DNA of 64,000 nt from Thiothrix unzii (GTDB lineage Bacteria; Pseudomonadota; Gammaproteobacteria; Thiotrichales; Thiotrichaceae): assembly GCF_017901175.1 (NCBI RefSeq), contig NZ_CP072793.1, positions 434,001-498,000 of the forward strand, in the 5' to 3' direction. The notes beneath the pieces were generated by a model that made no database searches, was not told where the DNA came from, and was given only the letters and a program-made list of their open reading frames with translations. Position 1 is the stretch's first letter, and each line of letters begins with the position of its first letter. Position numbers and translations under genes: made by a program. Positions 1-9,891 of this stretch are shown here, one piece after another.

Positions 1-435
1 GGCGTACAGAAATTACTTTATTTGCCGGAAGCGCATAACGATTTTATTTTCTCGATTTTAGCGGAAGAATTCGGCTTTATCGGTATTTTGGTGGTGTTGG
101 CACTTTACGGTTGGCTGGTGTTACGCGCGTTTGTGATCGGTTTTCAGGCCGATAAAAGCGGTAAACATTTTGGCGCGTATGTAGCTTACGGCATCGGCTT
201 TTGGATGGGGTTTCAGGTGATTCTGCACATCGGGGTGAATCTGGGGATGTTGCCGCCGAAAGGTTTGACCTTGCCGCTGATGAGTTACGGCGGCAGTAGT
301 TTGATGGTGACGTTAATGGCAATGGCGTTATTGATGCGCGTCCACCGTGAAAATTGTGTTGCCCGTTTTGGTTTGCCAGAGCGTAAAGCAACGAATACGC
401 GCAAAGCCGCAACGATAAGGAGAACTAGCGCATGA
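1..435 (+). CDS. ftsW: FtsW, C-terminal part (cut by window start)
   Basis: The reading frame is open from base 1, so only the last 144 residues of this SEDS-family septal peptidoglycan glycosyltransferase are present. The motif PEAHNDFIFSILAEEFGFIG and the later LMSYGGSS loop are hallmarks of FtsW/RodA, and several hydrophobic membrane segments are visible. FtsW polymerises lipid II at the division site together with FtsI. The stop codon overlaps the murG start (ATGA at 432-435), which implies translational coupling, and the order ftsW-murG-murC is the usual one in the dcw cluster. The TTG at 22 is internal, not the true start. Confidence 0.95.
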   Translation, partial: GVQKLLYLPEAHNDFIFSILAEEFGFIGILVVLALYGWLVLRAFVIGFQADKSGKHFGAYVAYGIGFWMGFQVILHIGVNLGMLPPKGLTLPLMSYGGSSLMVTLMAMALLMRVHRENCVARFGLPERKATNTRKAATIRRTSA

Positions 436-1553
436 GCCAGCAACAACGTCCCATTATGATTACAGCCGGTGGCACGGGCGGTCATGTGTACCCCGGTTTA
501 GCCGTGGCACGTGCGTTGATGGCGCAAGGCATTCCGGTGGTGTGGATGGGTACGCGCACTGGCTTGGAAGCACGGATTATTCCAGCGGCTGGTATTGAAG
601 TGGCATGGCTTGATGTCAACGGTTTACGCGGTAAAGGCTGGAAAACCTTGGTGTTGGCTCCGGTGAATTTGGTGCGTGCTTTGGTGCAGTCGGTGCAAAT
701 CATGGTGAAGCACAAACCCGCAGCAGTACTGGGTATGGGCGGTTTTGTTGCAGGCCCCGGTGGTTTGGTAGCGGCGTTATTGGGCAAGCCAGTGGTGATC
801 CACGAGCAAAATGCGGTAGCGGGTTTGACTAATACCCTGCTGTCGTGGGTGGCGCGGCGCGTGTTGGAAGGCTTCCCCGGTACGTTTTCAAACAGTAGCA
901 AAGTCATGGCAACCGGCAATCCGGTACGTTTAGACATTGCTGGTTTGCCCGCACCGTTGGAGCGTTTAGCCGATCGTGATGACCAGCCGATTCACGTCTT
1001 AGTGGTGGGCGGTAGCTTGGGTGCGCAAGCGTTGAACCAAATGGTTCCGCAAGCACTGGCGCAATTACCGCCAGAACAACGTCCGCAGGTACGGCATCAG
1101 GCGGGTGGTAAAAACCTTGAAGATGCGAGTAAGCATTACGCAGCGGCAGGGGTGACGGCGGATGTCACCGCGTTTATTGAAGATATGGCGGAAGCGTATG
1201 CGTGGGCAGATTTGGTGATTTGTCGTGCGGGTGCATTGACCGTGGCGGAATTGGCAGCAGCCGGTGTTGCTGCGCTGTTAGTGCCGTTCCCTCATGCAGT
1301 GGATGATCATCAAACCGCCAATGGCAAATACCTTGCCGATAACGGTGCGGCTTTGCTGGTACAGCAACGTGAGCTAACGCCTGAAAAGTTAGCGGCGATT
1401 TTACAAGATTTGGGAACTGACCGCGTGAAATTGCGCCAAATGAGCATCGCTTCGCGGCAATTGGCGAAACCGTATGCAACCGCTCAGGTAGCGGCGATTT
1501 GCGCAGCTTACGCTGGTTATGACTTCGACAACACAGCAGGGAAACAACAATGA
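432..1553 (+). CDS. murG: MurG, lipid II synthase
   Basis: 373 residues, close to the family size. The protein transfers GlcNAc from UDP-GlcNAc to lipid I on the cytoplasmic face of the membrane, giving lipid II. The N-terminal glycine-rich loop [16 protein letters not shown], the HEQNAVAG segment, the second-domain [10 protein letters not shown] loop and the donor-site [15 protein letters not shown] are all present, as expected for a GT28 enzyme. The start overlaps the ftsW stop by ATGA and the stop overlaps the murC start in the same way, so the gene sits in a tightly coupled operon. Nothing unusual seen. Confidence 0.97.
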   Translation: MSQQQRPIMITAGGTGGHVYPGLAVARALMAQGIPVVWMGTRTGLEARIIPAAGIEVAWLDVNGLRGKGWKTLVLAPVNLVRALVQSVQIMVKHKPAAVLGMGGFVAGPGGLVAALLGKPVVIHEQNAVAGLTNTLLSWVARRVLEGFPGTFSNSSKVMATGNPVRLDIAGLPAPLERLADRDDQPIHVLVVGGSLGAQALNQMVPQALAQLPPEQRPQVRHQAGGKNLEDASKHYAAAGVTADVTAFIEDMAEAYAWADLVICRAGALTVAELAAAGVAALLVPFPHAVDDHQTANGKYLADNGAALLVQQRELTPEKLAAILQDLGTDRVKLRQMSIASRQLAKPYATAQVAAICAAYAGYDFDNTAGKQQ

Positions 1554-2983
1554 AAATAGGCAACGACCAGCTCGCTCGGAAACGCATTAGCCGCTTGCAT
1601 TTCATCGGTATCGGTGGCGCAGGAATGGGTGGCATCGCCGAGGTGGTGGCGAATTTGGGCTATACGGTATCAGGTTCGGATTTGTCCGAAAGTGCCATGA
1701 CGCGCCGTTTGGCAGCGTTGGGCGTGACAGTTCATAAAGGCCATACGGCAGAAAATGTCCAAGGCGCGGATGTTATTGTGGTGTCTACTGCGATTGATAG
1801 CCACAACCCGGAAATCGTCGCGGCACGTGAACAACGCATTCCGATTATCCGGCGTGCGGAAATGCTGGCTGAGTTAATGCGCTTCCGCCAAGGCATTGCG
1901 GTAGCAGGTACGCACGGAAAAACCACCACCACAAGCTTGACAACCAGTTTGTTAGTGGAGGGCGGGATGGATCCGACTTACGTGATTGGCGGTAAGTTGA
2001 ATAGTTCCGCGAGCAATTCCAAGTTGGGTACGGGCGAATATTTGGTGGCAGAAGCGGATGAAAGCGATGCTTCGTTCCTGCACTTACAGCCAATGATTGC
2101 TGTCGTGACTAATATTGACGAAGACCATATGTCAACTTATGGCAATGATTTCGCCAAATTGAAGCAGACGTTTATTGAGTTTTTGCACCATTTGCCGTTT
2201 TACGGGCTGGCGGTATTGTGCGTGGATGATGAATACGTGCGTGAAATTTTGCCGCAAGTCAGCCGTCCTATCGTGACTTACGGTATTGATGATGAAGCTG
2301 CGGATGTGAAAGCCACGGATATGCGGTTTGTGGGTACACAAAGCTTGTTTACGGTGCATCGTCCGCGCGGCAAGGCCAGTTTGGATATTACCTTGAACCT
2401 TCCGGGTCGCCATAACGTCTTGAATGCTTTGGCAGCGATTGCTATTGCGACAGAACTGGACGTGGCAGACGAAGCCATTATCGCGGGTTTGCAAAAATTT
2501 GACGGTGTGGGGCGACGTTTCCAACAGTACGGCGATATTAGTTTTGCCGTGGGTAAAAAAGCGACGTTGGTTGATGATTACGGACACCACCCGCGTGAAA
2601 TGAAAGCAACGCTGGATGCGGTGCGTAATGCGTGGCCTGAGCGGCGTTTAGTGCAAATTTTCCAGCCGCACCGTTACACCCGTACCCGCGATTTGTTTGA
2701 AGATTTTGCGCAAGTGTTGTCCGAAACCGATGTATTGGTGCTGATGGATGTGTATGCCGCCAGCGAACAACCGATTCCGGGTGCGGATGGGCGTGCATTA
2801 GCGCGTGCGGTACGGATTCGCGGCAAAGTTGACCCGATTTTCGTAGCCGATGTGGAAGATGTGCCGGGTGTGTTGAAACACATTTTGCAGGATGGTGACA
2901 TTATTTTGACCCAAGGCGCGGGCAGTGTTGGTGGTTTAGCAGCCAGTTTGCCAGAAAAACTCAGCATGAAAGGGGGCGAATAA
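1550..2983 (+). CDS. murC: MurC, UDP-MurNAc-L-alanine ligase
   Basis: 477 residues. It adds L-alanine to UDP-MurNAc with ATP, the first step of stem-peptide synthesis. Seen: the N-terminal [14 protein letters not shown] dinucleotide-type loop, the ATP-binding GTHGKTTTT motif near residue 120, and the [14 protein letters not shown] segment typical of MurC and Mpl. It overlaps murG upstream by ATGA, and its TAA shares one base with the ddl ATG (TAATG). The murB gene that often follows murC in gammaproteobacteria is not here. A second Mur ligase of the same family, mpl, lies at 29701. Confidence 0.97.
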   Translation: MKIGNDQLARKRISRLHFIGIGGAGMGGIAEVVANLGYTVSGSDLSESAMTRRLAALGVTVHKGHTAENVQGADVIVVSTAIDSHNPEIVAAREQRIPIIRRAEMLAELMRFRQGIAVAGTHGKTTTTSLTTSLLVEGGMDPTYVIGGKLNSSASNSKLGTGEYLVAEADESDASFLHLQPMIAVVTNIDEDHMSTYGNDFAKLKQTFIEFLHHLPFYGLAVLCVDDEYVREILPQVSRPIVTYGIDDEAADVKATDMRFVGTQSLFTVHRPRGKASLDITLNLPGRHNVLNALAAIAIATELDVADEAIIAGLQKFDGVGRRFQQYGDISFAVGKKATLVDDYGHHPREMKATLDAVRNAWPERRLVQIFQPHRYTRTRDLFEDFAQVLSETDVLVLMDVYAASEQPIPGADGRALARAVRIRGKVDPIFVADVEDVPGVLKHILQDGDIILTQGAGSVGGLAASLPEKLSMKGGE

Positions 2984-3909
2984 TGATTCAAGCGGCAATG
3001 CAGGAAAAATTTGGCAAGGTGGCGGTATTGTTCGGCGGTTGGGCGGCAGAACGCCCTGTGTCCTTGCGTAGTGGCGCGGCGGTGCTGGCAGCGTTGCAGG
3101 CCAGCGGTGTCGATGCGCATGGAATTGATGTTGACCGCGACATTATCAGTGTATTGCAGGCCGGTAATTTTGACCGGGTGTTCAATATTTTGCACGGTGC
3201 GGGCGGCGAAGACGGTGTATTGCAAGGTGCGTTAGAAATTTTAGGTATCCCCTATACCGGCTGCGGCGTAATGGCTTCCGCAATCAGTATGGATAAGCTG
3301 ATGACCAAGCGCGTGTGGGCAGGAGCTGGGTTGCCGACTCCGGCTTACCGGGTGCTGACTGCACAAACCGATTTCGCGGGTGTGGTGGCTGAATTGGGTT
3401 TGCCGTTGATGGTAAAACCGGCGACGGAAGGCTCCAGCATTGGCATGAGCAAAGTGACGCTTGCAGCGGATCTGGAGGGTGCTTACCACAAAGCGGCACA
3501 GTGCAGCGCGGTGGTGATTGCGGAGCAGTGGGTGACTGGCGATGAATATACCGCTGGGATCGTCGCGGGGCAGTCGTTGCCGTTGATTCGCTTGGAAGTG
3601 CCGGGTGAGTTTTACGATTACGAAGCTAAATATTTGCGCGATGACACCCGTTACCATTGCCCTTGCGGACTGGATACAGTGCAAGAGCAGGCAATGCAAG
3701 TCCTCGCACAACAAGCATTCGATGCGGTTGGCGGGCGTGGCTGGGGGCGTGTCGATATGATGCGTGATCAACAAGGTAAAGCGTGGTTAATTGAGGTCAA
3801 TACCAACCCCGGTATGACTGATCACAGCCTCATTCCGATGGGTGCGCGTGCCATTGGTTTGGACTTTAACGCGCTGGTTGTACGTATTTTGGAGACTACT
3901 TTGTCATGA
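2983..3909 (+). CDS. ddl: D-alanine--D-alanine ligase
   Basis: 308 residues, the size of DdlB. An ATP-grasp enzyme that makes D-Ala-D-Ala for MurF. Seen: [19 protein letters not shown] in the N-terminal domain, the [13 protein letters not shown] nucleotide-binding loop, and [15 protein letters not shown], the metal- and ATP-binding signature. The ORF-initial ATG shares a base with the murC stop. A second in-frame ATG seven codons in ([10 protein letters not shown]) is also possible and would fit the family N-terminus better. The stop overlaps the ftsQ start, so the genes are co-transcribed. Confidence 0.96.
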   Translation: MIQAAMQEKFGKVAVLFGGWAAERPVSLRSGAAVLAALQASGVDAHGIDVDRDIISVLQAGNFDRVFNILHGAGGEDGVLQGALEILGIPYTGCGVMASAISMDKLMTKRVWAGAGLPTPAYRVLTAQTDFAGVVAELGLPLMVKPATEGSSIGMSKVTLAADLEGAYHKAAQCSAVVIAEQWVTGDEYTAGIVAGQSLPLIRLEVPGEFYDYEAKYLRDDTRYHCPCGLDTVQEQAMQVLAQQAFDAVGGRGWGRVDMMRDQQGKAWLIEVNTNPGMTDHSLIPMGARAIGLDFNALVVRILETTLS

Positions 3910-4703
3910 CTCAACGTCGTCGCCCTGCACCAAAACGTGCCACTTCAGGCTTTAACCTGAAGCAATTACCTCCACGGTGGTTGAAGTTGGGTGCGGTCGT
4001 GGCTTTGGTCATGGTGGTGCTTGGCGGGGTGCTTGCTGGGCGGACAATGTTGAATAATCCAAAAAACCTGCCCATTAGTCAGATTGATGTTCAAGGTGAC
4101 TTGAAATTTATCAAAGATGAAGAGATGCGCAAGGTTATTGAAAAATACACCCAAACCAATCTGTATTTATTGGATGCGGAAGCGTTGGAAGTGGATTTAG
4201 AAACGCAACCGTGGGTACGCAGTGTGACATTGCGTAAATCATGGCCTGATCGCTTGATAGTGGTGGTAGAAGAACAGCGTCCGCTGGCGTTTTGGGGAAA
4301 AGAGCGGATTATGAATCAATTTGGTGAGTTGTTTACGGCGGAATTGCCGGGAGCCACATTACCAACGCTTTATAGCCCTGAAGATAAGGGGCGGGAAATG
4401 GCGCAACGTTTTATTACCGTGAATGAGTGGTTGCGTGGTTTACCGCTGGAGTTGTCGGAATTGACGGAAGATGCCAGTGGTTCATGGCGTATGAAGCTCA
4501 AGGGCGGCCCTGAAGTATTGATTGGCACAGAAGAACACGAGCGACGGATCGCTCGGTTCAAGGTCGGTTTTCAGCGGGAACTGGCGAGTAAGCTGGGTAA
4601 TGTACGGCGTATTGACCTGCGTTACACCAACGGTTTTGCAGTGGAATGGAGGCAAACCCCGCTCGGCTTGCGGGATTCAGCAGGCGAGAGCCGCAGGAGT
4701 TAA
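3906..4703 (+). CDS. ftsQ: FtsQ, divisome membrane protein
   Basis: 265 residues with the FtsQ layout: a basic cytoplasmic tail, one membrane segment at about residues 27-46, a POTRA domain beginning at [13 protein letters not shown], and the FtsQ beta domain with [18 protein letters not shown] and the EEQRPLAFW strand. FtsQ links early and late divisome proteins in the periplasm and binds FtsB and FtsL. The gene starts in an ATGA overlap with ddl and ends at TAA 4701-4703, immediately against ftsA. Confidence 0.94.
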   Translation: MTQRRRPAPKRATSGFNLKQLPPRWLKLGAVVALVMVVLGGVLAGRTMLNNPKNLPISQIDVQGDLKFIKDEEMRKVIEKYTQTNLYLLDAEALEVDLETQPWVRSVTLRKSWPDRLIVVVEEQRPLAFWGKERIMNQFGELFTAELPGATLPTLYSPEDKGREMAQRFITVNEWLRGLPLELSELTEDASGSWRMKLKGGPEVLIGTEEHERRIARFKVGFQRELASKLGNVRRIDLRYTNGFAVEWRQTPLGLRDSAGESRRS

Positions 4704-4705
4704 TG

Positions 4706-5947
4706 ATGTCAAAGAAAGCAGAACATGACGTGATCGTGGCACTGGATTTGGGCACTTCAAAAGTGGTTGCCCTTGTCGGTGAAGTTAATGATAACGGGCG
4801 TTTGGGAATCATTGGATTGGGTTCTTACCCGTCACGCGGGATGAAAAAAGGTGTGGTGGTTAATATTGAGTCCACCATCCAGTCGATTCAACGCGCGGTG
4901 GAAGAAGCGGAATTGATGGCAGGCACACAGATTCGCACAGTGTATGTGGGTATCGCAGGTAGCCACGTGCGCAGTTTGAATTCCCACGGCATTGTCGCGA
5001 TTAAAGACAAAGAAGTGACCGAGAGTGATGTGGAACGGGTCATGGATGCGGCGCGTGCGGTGGCTATTCCAGCAGATCAGCGTATTTTGCATGTGTTGCC
5101 ACAAGAATACGTGATTGACCAGCAAGAAGGTATCCGCGAACCCGTGGGAATGTCCGGGGTGCGCTTGGAGGCTAGAGTGCATCTGGTTACGGCGGCACAC
5201 AGCGCGGCGCAAAACCTAGTGAAATGCGTGGAGCGGTGCGGCCTTGCGGTTGAAGACATTATTCTCGAACAGGTGGCTTCCAGTTACGCGGTGCTGGAAG
5301 AGGATGAGAAAGAGTTAGGCGTGTGTTTGGTCGATATTGGCGGCGGAACCAGCGACATTGCGGTGTTTATGAATGGCTCGATTCACCACACAGCAGTTAT
5401 TCCCATTGCAGGTGATCAGGTAACGAATGATATTGCGGTTGCGGTACGTACCCCTACGCAGCACGCCGAAGAAATCAAGATTCGTTACGGACGGGCATTA
5501 CGGCAACTGGTTGATGCGGATGAATTGATTGAAGTGCCGGGTGTAGGCGAGCGGGAACCCCGCAGCCTGTCGGTACAAACCTTAGCGTCGGTGATTGAGC
5601 CGCGTTACGAAGAACTTTTTTCACTCGTTCTGCAAGAGCTGCGGCGTAGCGGTTATGAAGAGCGAATTGGTGCAGGTATCGTGTTAACAGGTGGTTCCTC
5701 CAAAATGCGGGGCGTTCGCGAGTTAGCAGAAGAGGTGTTCCACATGCCGGTGCGAATCGGTATGCCTCGTAATTTAAGTGGCCTGCACGGTGAGGTTGAA
5801 AACCCTATCCATTCCACTGGGGTAGGGCTGCTGTTGTACGGAATGGCGCAGCAGGCTTACGGGACTAAGCGTACTTACGCTACCAATACCGCTTCGTCAG
5901 AAGGGTGGGTAGAACGCTTGAAGAACTGGTTTAACGGTAACTTTTAA
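4706..5947 (+). CDS. ftsA: FtsA, actin-like divisome protein
   Basis: Actin-fold ATPase that anchors FtsZ to the membrane. The start is placed at the second of two consecutive ATGs (4703 and 4706), because AGGAG at 4695-4699 is at good distance from 4706 and the protein then begins [20 protein letters not shown]; the open frame extends upstream to 4646 within ftsQ. Seen: the phosphate-1 loop ALDLGTSK, the phosphate-2 segment [13 protein letters not shown], the adenosine loop [13 protein letters not shown], and a C-terminal amphipathic membrane-targeting helix ending [13 protein letters not shown]. 413 residues, typical of the family. Confidence 0.96.
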   Translation: MSKKAEHDVIVALDLGTSKVVALVGEVNDNGRLGIIGLGSYPSRGMKKGVVVNIESTIQSIQRAVEEAELMAGTQIRTVYVGIAGSHVRSLNSHGIVAIKDKEVTESDVERVMDAARAVAIPADQRILHVLPQEYVIDQQEGIREPVGMSGVRLEARVHLVTAAHSAAQNLVKCVERCGLAVEDIILEQVASSYAVLEEDEKELGVCLVDIGGGTSDIAVFMNGSIHHTAVIPIAGDQVTNDIAVAVRTPTQHAEEIKIRYGRALRQLVDADELIEVPGVGEREPRSLSVQTLASVIEPRYEELFSLVLQELRRSGYEERIGAGIVLTGGSSKMRGVRELAEEVFHMPVRIGMPRNLSGLHGEVENPIHSTGVGLLLYGMAQQAYGTKRTYATNTASSEGWVERLKNWFNGNF

Positions 5948-5964
5948 CAGTCGGAGATACGGGC

Positions 5965-7131
5965 ATGTTTGAACTAATGGACAGTGCAGCCAAAGGTGCT
6001 GCAATCAAGGTAATCGGTGTCGGCGGAGGCGGTGGTAATGCTGTCAAGCACATGCTGGCATCCGGTATCGAAGGCGTTGAATACATTTGCGCGAATACCG
6101 ATTCCCAGGCATTGGCCGGAATTGGCGTTAAAAGCGTGTTGCAGTTGGGTGCATCTTTAACCAAAGGCTTGGGTGCGGGCGCAAACCCAGACATCGGGCG
6201 TGAGTCGGCTATCGAAGACCGTGAACGCATTAAAGAACTGGTCAGTGGTACGGACATGCTGTTCATTACTGCTGGCATGGGTGGTGGTACTGGCACAGGT
6301 GCAGCTCCAGTGATTGCGGAAATTGCCCGTGATATGGGGATTTTGACCGTCGCCGTGGTTACTCGCCCGTTTATTCTGGAAGGTGCACGTCGTAAAAAGT
6401 CTGCCGACGAAGGTATCGCCGAGCTGTACAAGCACGTTGATTCCTTAATCACTATTCCTAACCAAAAGTTGCTGACTTCCTTGGGTAAGAACGTGTCGTT
6501 ACTGTCTGCTTTTGAGGCGGCGAATGATGTGTTACTGAAAGCCGTACAAGGCATCGCTGAGTTGATTACCAGCCCCGGCTTGATCAACGTCGACTTTGCA
6601 GACGTGCGTGCGGTAATGTCAGGTGGTGGTATTACTATGATGGGTTCTGGTGAAGCGCAAGGTGAAGACCGTGCTTCCAAAGCGGCTCAAATGGCGATTT
6701 CCAGCCCGTTACTCGAAGACATCCGTTTGGACGGTTCGCGCGGCATTCTGGTTAGCATCAGTGGCGGCTTGGACATGACCATGCACGAGTTCGAGGAAGT
6801 CGGCTCTGTGGTCGGGCAATTTGCAGCTGATGATGCCAATGTGATTATTGGTACGACCCTGAACCCAGAATTGGGCGACAAGATCCGTGTCACCATCGTC
6901 GCAACCGGTTTGGAAGATGTGGGCAAAGCAGCCGTTGCGCCACCTAAAGCCGTTGAGCATCCTAGTAAAGTCGCACGTTTGCAGCCGGTTCAATTGGAAC
7001 CAGTGCAAAAAGTTGCGGTCGGAGCAGGAAGAGGTCGTTACGACAACGTGTTGGATATTCCAGCTTATGCCCGCCAAGGTGGGGAAAATAATTTGGATAT
7101 TCCTGCGTTCCTGCGCAAACAGGCGGATTAA
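5965..7131 (+). CDS. ftsZ: FtsZ, tubulin-like cell division GTPase
   Basis: 388 residues. It polymerises into the Z ring. Seen: the nucleotide-binding [13 protein letters not shown] loop near the N-terminus, the tubulin signature [15 protein letters not shown], the T7-loop region with [11 protein letters not shown], a short variable linker, and the C-terminal conserved peptide [12 protein letters not shown] that binds FtsA and ZipA. It lies 17 bp behind ftsA and is the last gene of the cluster: a terminator-like hairpin follows at 7169-7200. Confidence 0.98.
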   Translation: MFELMDSAAKGAAIKVIGVGGGGGNAVKHMLASGIEGVEYICANTDSQALAGIGVKSVLQLGASLTKGLGAGANPDIGRESAIEDRERIKELVSGTDMLFITAGMGGGTGTGAAPVIAEIARDMGILTVAVVTRPFILEGARRKKSADEGIAELYKHVDSLITIPNQKLLTSLGKNVSLLSAFEAANDVLLKAVQGIAELITSPGLINVDFADVRAVMSGGGITMMGSGEAQGEDRASKAAQMAISSPLLEDIRLDGSRGILVSISGGLDMTMHEFEEVGSVVGQFAADDANVIIGTTLNPELGDKIRVTIVATGLEDVGKAAVAPPKAVEHPSKVARLQPVQLEPVQKVAVGAGRGRYDNVLDIPAYARQGGENNLDIPAFLRKQAD

Positions 7132-7168
7132 TGCACGCCTGATTTTAGTACGTCACAACATGCCCTTG

Positions 7169-7200
7169 GTGGTTGAGGTGTTTTCCCTCAGCCACTTTTT
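7169..7200 (+). terminator. Intrinsic terminator behind ftsZ
   Basis: A 10-bp stem, GTGGTTGAGG (7169-7178) with CCTCAGCCAC (7186-7195) and one G-T pair, is followed by five T. It lies 38 bp after the ftsZ stop and would end the division operon. Confidence 0.8.
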
Positions 7201-7220
7201 ATGGGGTGTTGTTGCGCAGG

Positions 7221-7266
7221 ATCACCTGAAAGTCTGCTTGGGCGAGTGGATTTTCAGGTGATTTTT
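7221..7266 (+). terminator. Second hairpin between ftsZ and lpxC
   Basis: A perfect 11-bp inverted repeat, ATCACCTGAAA (7221-7231) and TTTCAGGTGAT (7252-7262), is followed by a short T run. The 20-base loop is long for a terminator, so it may be a backup terminator or a regulatory hairpin ahead of lpxC. Confidence 0.55.
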
Positions 7267-7365
7267 CGTTTGTGGGGGAAAGTCGTTCAGGCCAGATGTG
7301 TTCAAATCCAATAAAATGCGTCTATTATTAAAAGTAGCGCAGTTAAAATCCTATTCGGGGGCATC

Positions 7366-8283
7366 ATGCTAAGGCAACGGACGATTAAACAAGTAGTCTC
7401 AACTATCGGTATTGGCTTACATTCCGGTAAGAAAGTGTCGATGGCGTTGCGTCCTGCGGCTTCTAACACCGGCATTGTATTCCGGCGTGTGGATATGACC
7501 CCGCCCACTTTGGTGGAGTTGCACCCTGAGCGTGTCGCGGAAACCATGTTGTGTACGGCTCTCGTACAAAACGATGCGAAAGTTGCCACGGTTGAGCATT
7601 TATTATCGGCATTGGCAGCCTTGGGCATTGATAATCTCTATGTCGACTTAGACGCGCCAGAAATCCCTATTATGGATGGCAGTGCCTCGCCTTTCCTGTA
7701 CCTGTTACAGTCGGCAGGCATCGAGGAGTTGATGTCGCCGAAACGCTTTATCCGTATCAAAAAGCCGATTGAAGCCAGTCGTGGTGATGGTTGGGCAAAA
7801 CTACTGCCTTATGACGGTTTTAAGGCCAGTTTTGAGATTGATTTCAACCATCCGGCAGTAAATTCGACGGCGCAATACCTTGAAATTGACTTTTCCCAGC
7901 AAGCGTATGCCAGTGAAATCTCGCGAGCACGTACTTTTGGTTTTATGCGTGATGTCGAAATGTTGCGTTCCCGTAACCTAGGATTGGGCGGTAGTCTGGA
8001 AAATGCCATCGTGTTGGACGATTACCGGGTATTAAACCATGAGGGGTTGCGCTACGGTGATGAGTTTATTCGCCACAAGATTTTGGATGCGATTGGTGAT
8101 TTGTACACCTTGGGTCACGGTATTATTGGTTATTACCAAGCCCACAAGTCAGGGCACGCGATCAATAATTTGCTAGTGCGGGCTTTGCTTCAGCAGCAGG
8201 ATGCGTGGGAAATGGTCACAATGGCAGAAGATAATAAACAACAAGTGATCTTCGGTAACGATTACCTGTTGGCTCCGATCTAA
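7366..8283 (+). CDS. lpxC: LpxC, UDP-3-O-acyl-GlcNAc deacetylase
   Basis: 305 residues. A zinc-dependent deacetylase and the first committed step of lipid A synthesis, so the cell is Gram-negative with LPS. Seen: the zinc-ligand histidine in [16 protein letters not shown], the [20 protein letters not shown] block holding the other zinc ligands (HKxxD), and the late [10 protein letters not shown] segment with the catalytic histidine. It stands alone between ftsZ and secA-region genes as in Pseudomonas. Its stop overlaps the stop of the convergent DUF721 gene by four bases. Confidence 0.97.
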   Translation: MLRQRTIKQVVSTIGIGLHSGKKVSMALRPAASNTGIVFRRVDMTPPTLVELHPERVAETMLCTALVQNDAKVATVEHLLSALAALGIDNLYVDLDAPEIPIMDGSASPFLYLLQSAGIEELMSPKRFIRIKKPIEASRGDGWAKLLPYDGFKASFEIDFNHPAVNSTAQYLEIDFSQQAYASEISRARTFGFMRDVEMLRSRNLGLGGSLENAIVLDDYRVLNHEGLRYGDEFIRHKILDAIGDLYTLGHGIIGYYQAHKSGHAINNLLVRALLQQQDAWEMVTMAEDNKQQVIFGNDYLLAPI

Positions 8284-8738
8284 AACTGGTTGCGCGGGGT
8301 GTTGGCGGTAGTGACAAGCCGCAGCACACAAGCTTGTAACTCACTATCGGTGATGCCCTGGGCAATGCTGCGCACGACTTGAGCGGCGTTATCGGATAGT
8401 TGGAAACCGTTGTTTTTTTGCACAAAGCTTGCAAACGGTAAACTAATCAATTTAATATGCAGCGCACTAATTTTGAGGTTTAGGCGTTTGCTTAGATGTT
8501 TACCCAGCGTGTTTTGCTGAAACCTAGCTTGCAGTGCAAGATGGGGGTCATCGGTCAAGAGTGTCAGCCGGTGATTTTTCAGTATTGGCCAGATGCGGTT
8601 TTCTGTCGTCAACGACAGAAACTGACTGATCTCCGCCGACAGTTTATCCTGTTGTTCCAGCCTTTCAGCTATTTGTGGATTTATCAAATGGTTGATCTTT
8701 CTCATGCTGTCTATACGTCCATCAGCTACAATAAACAC
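8280..8738 (-). CDS. DUF721 / DciA-like protein
   Basis: 152 residues from a GTG at 8738, or 141 from the ATG at 8705 ([16 protein letters not shown]). No ribosome site decides between them. The pattern (N-terminal helix, then [25 protein letters not shown]) and above all the position between lpxC and the M23 peptidase/secA match the DUF721 protein of Pseudomonas. Proteins of this family (DciA) help load the replicative helicase DnaB in bacteria lacking DnaC. The assignment rests on synteny plus modest similarity recalled from the family. It is convergent with lpxC. Confidence 0.7.
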   Translation of the reverse strand: MFIVADGRIDSMRKINHLINPQIAERLEQQDKLSAEISQFLSLTTENRIWPILKNHRLTLLTDDPHLALQARFQQNTLGKHLSKRLNLKISALHIKLISLPFASFVQKNNGFQLSDNAAQVVRSIAQGITDSELQACVLRLVTTANTPRNQF

Positions 8739-8794
8739 TATTATAAGGATGGCAGCACGTCTAACCTAGTAAGGAAGTTGAGGGATTTACGACT

Positions 8795-9754
8795 GTGAAA
8801 GTAATTTGTTTGAGTGATGACGGTTCGCGCCGTGCGTCATTTAGTCTTCACCCGTGGAAGCATTTGATTATTCCAGCCGGTGTTGTAGCTCTATTGATCA
8901 TAGGGCTTTCCATTAATCAGATGTTGGGTTTGTACCGGCTTGATGCTACCCCCCAGAATGCGTCCTTGTCACAAGGCGAAGCGGGCAAAATGATCTCTGC
9001 CATTGAGCAGCAAATCAGCACCGTAGACCAAATCAAAAAAGCTTACGCGAATTACACCGTGGATGTGGATACCTTGGCGGTACGTCTAGGGTCGTTAGAA
9101 GCAGAAATTGTACGTTTAAACGCACTGGCGAAGCGGGTGGCAGATAAAGCCAAGCTGGACCCGGCAGAGTTTGCCTTGGATCAAAAACCGGGGCGCGGTG
9201 GTTTAGACACCGATCCCGCACCACCAGTGCAGCATTCCACCTCACGTGAGTTGTTGGCGGCTTTTCAGAAAGCGGAAAACGACATCGACCGTCAGCGCGG
9301 TATGATGGCGACGTTGGAACAAATCATGGAAGGCTTGAGTCTACAAGAGGAAGTGCTGCCATCCGGTCGTCCGGTGTTGAGCGGCTATATTTCTTCGGAG
9401 TTTGGCTTCCGGCGTGATCCGTTCAATGGGCGTTACAAAATGCACAAGGGTATTGATTACGCAGGTCCTAGTGGAACGGAGATTCATGCTGTCGGCGGCG
9501 GCGTGGTGTCTTTTGCAGGTAACCGTGGCGATGGTTACGGCAATGTGCTGGAAGTTGATCATGGCGATGGCTTGATAAGCCGTTATGCTCACTTGAGCCG
9601 TTTAGGGGTCAATGAGGGTGCTGTGGTTAAAAAAGGTGATTTGGTGGCTAATATGGGTAGCACGGGGCGTTCTACCGGGCCGCATTTGCATTTGGAAGTG
9701 TTACGCAACGGTGAGCAATTAAACCCGCGCGATTACCTTGGTCATGCCGAGTAA
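8795..9754 (+). CDS. M23-family peptidoglycan endopeptidase
   Basis: 319 residues. A single membrane anchor lies near residues 20-42, followed by a helical, probably coiled-coil stretch to about residue 190, then a complete LytM/M23 domain: HKGIDYAGPSGTEIHAVGGG holds the first zinc ligands (HxxxD), followed by SRYAHLS, and GPHLHLEVLRNG holds the HxH motif. All metal ligands are present, so an active cross-link-cutting enzyme or an envelope-bound regulator of one is likely. Its position just upstream of secA is conserved in pseudomonads. Confidence 0.92.
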   Translation: MKVICLSDDGSRRASFSLHPWKHLIIPAGVVALLIIGLSINQMLGLYRLDATPQNASLSQGEAGKMISAIEQQISTVDQIKKAYANYTVDVDTLAVRLGSLEAEIVRLNALAKRVADKAKLDPAEFALDQKPGRGGLDTDPAPPVQHSTSRELLAAFQKAENDIDRQRGMMATLEQIMEGLSLQEEVLPSGRPVLSGYISSEFGFRRDPFNGRYKMHKGIDYAGPSGTEIHAVGGGVVSFAGNRGDGYGNVLEVDHGDGLISRYAHLSRLGVNEGAVVKKGDLVANMGSTGRSTGPHLHLEVLRNGEQLNPRDYLGHAE

Positions 9755-9814
9755 TTAACATTGCCAAAAATTCACCGTACAGCCAGTTAATCCACTATAT
9801 ACTAGATACACACC

Positions 9815-9861
9815 GTCCGGTGTAGTCATATGCTTGGCATATAACTACAGCCGGACTTTTT
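9815..9861 (+). terminator. Long hairpin between the M23 gene and secA
   Basis: Three stacked stem segments pair almost without a break: GTCCGG/CCGGAC, TGTAGT/ACTACA and ATATGC/GCATAT, with only single-base bulges and a three-base loop, followed by five T. It could end the peptidase transcript, or form an attenuator in the secA leader, since the secA ATG is only 31 bp further on. Confidence 0.75.
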
Positions 9862-9891
9862 CTTTGGACAAGGATACAAGAGAGCAAAACT

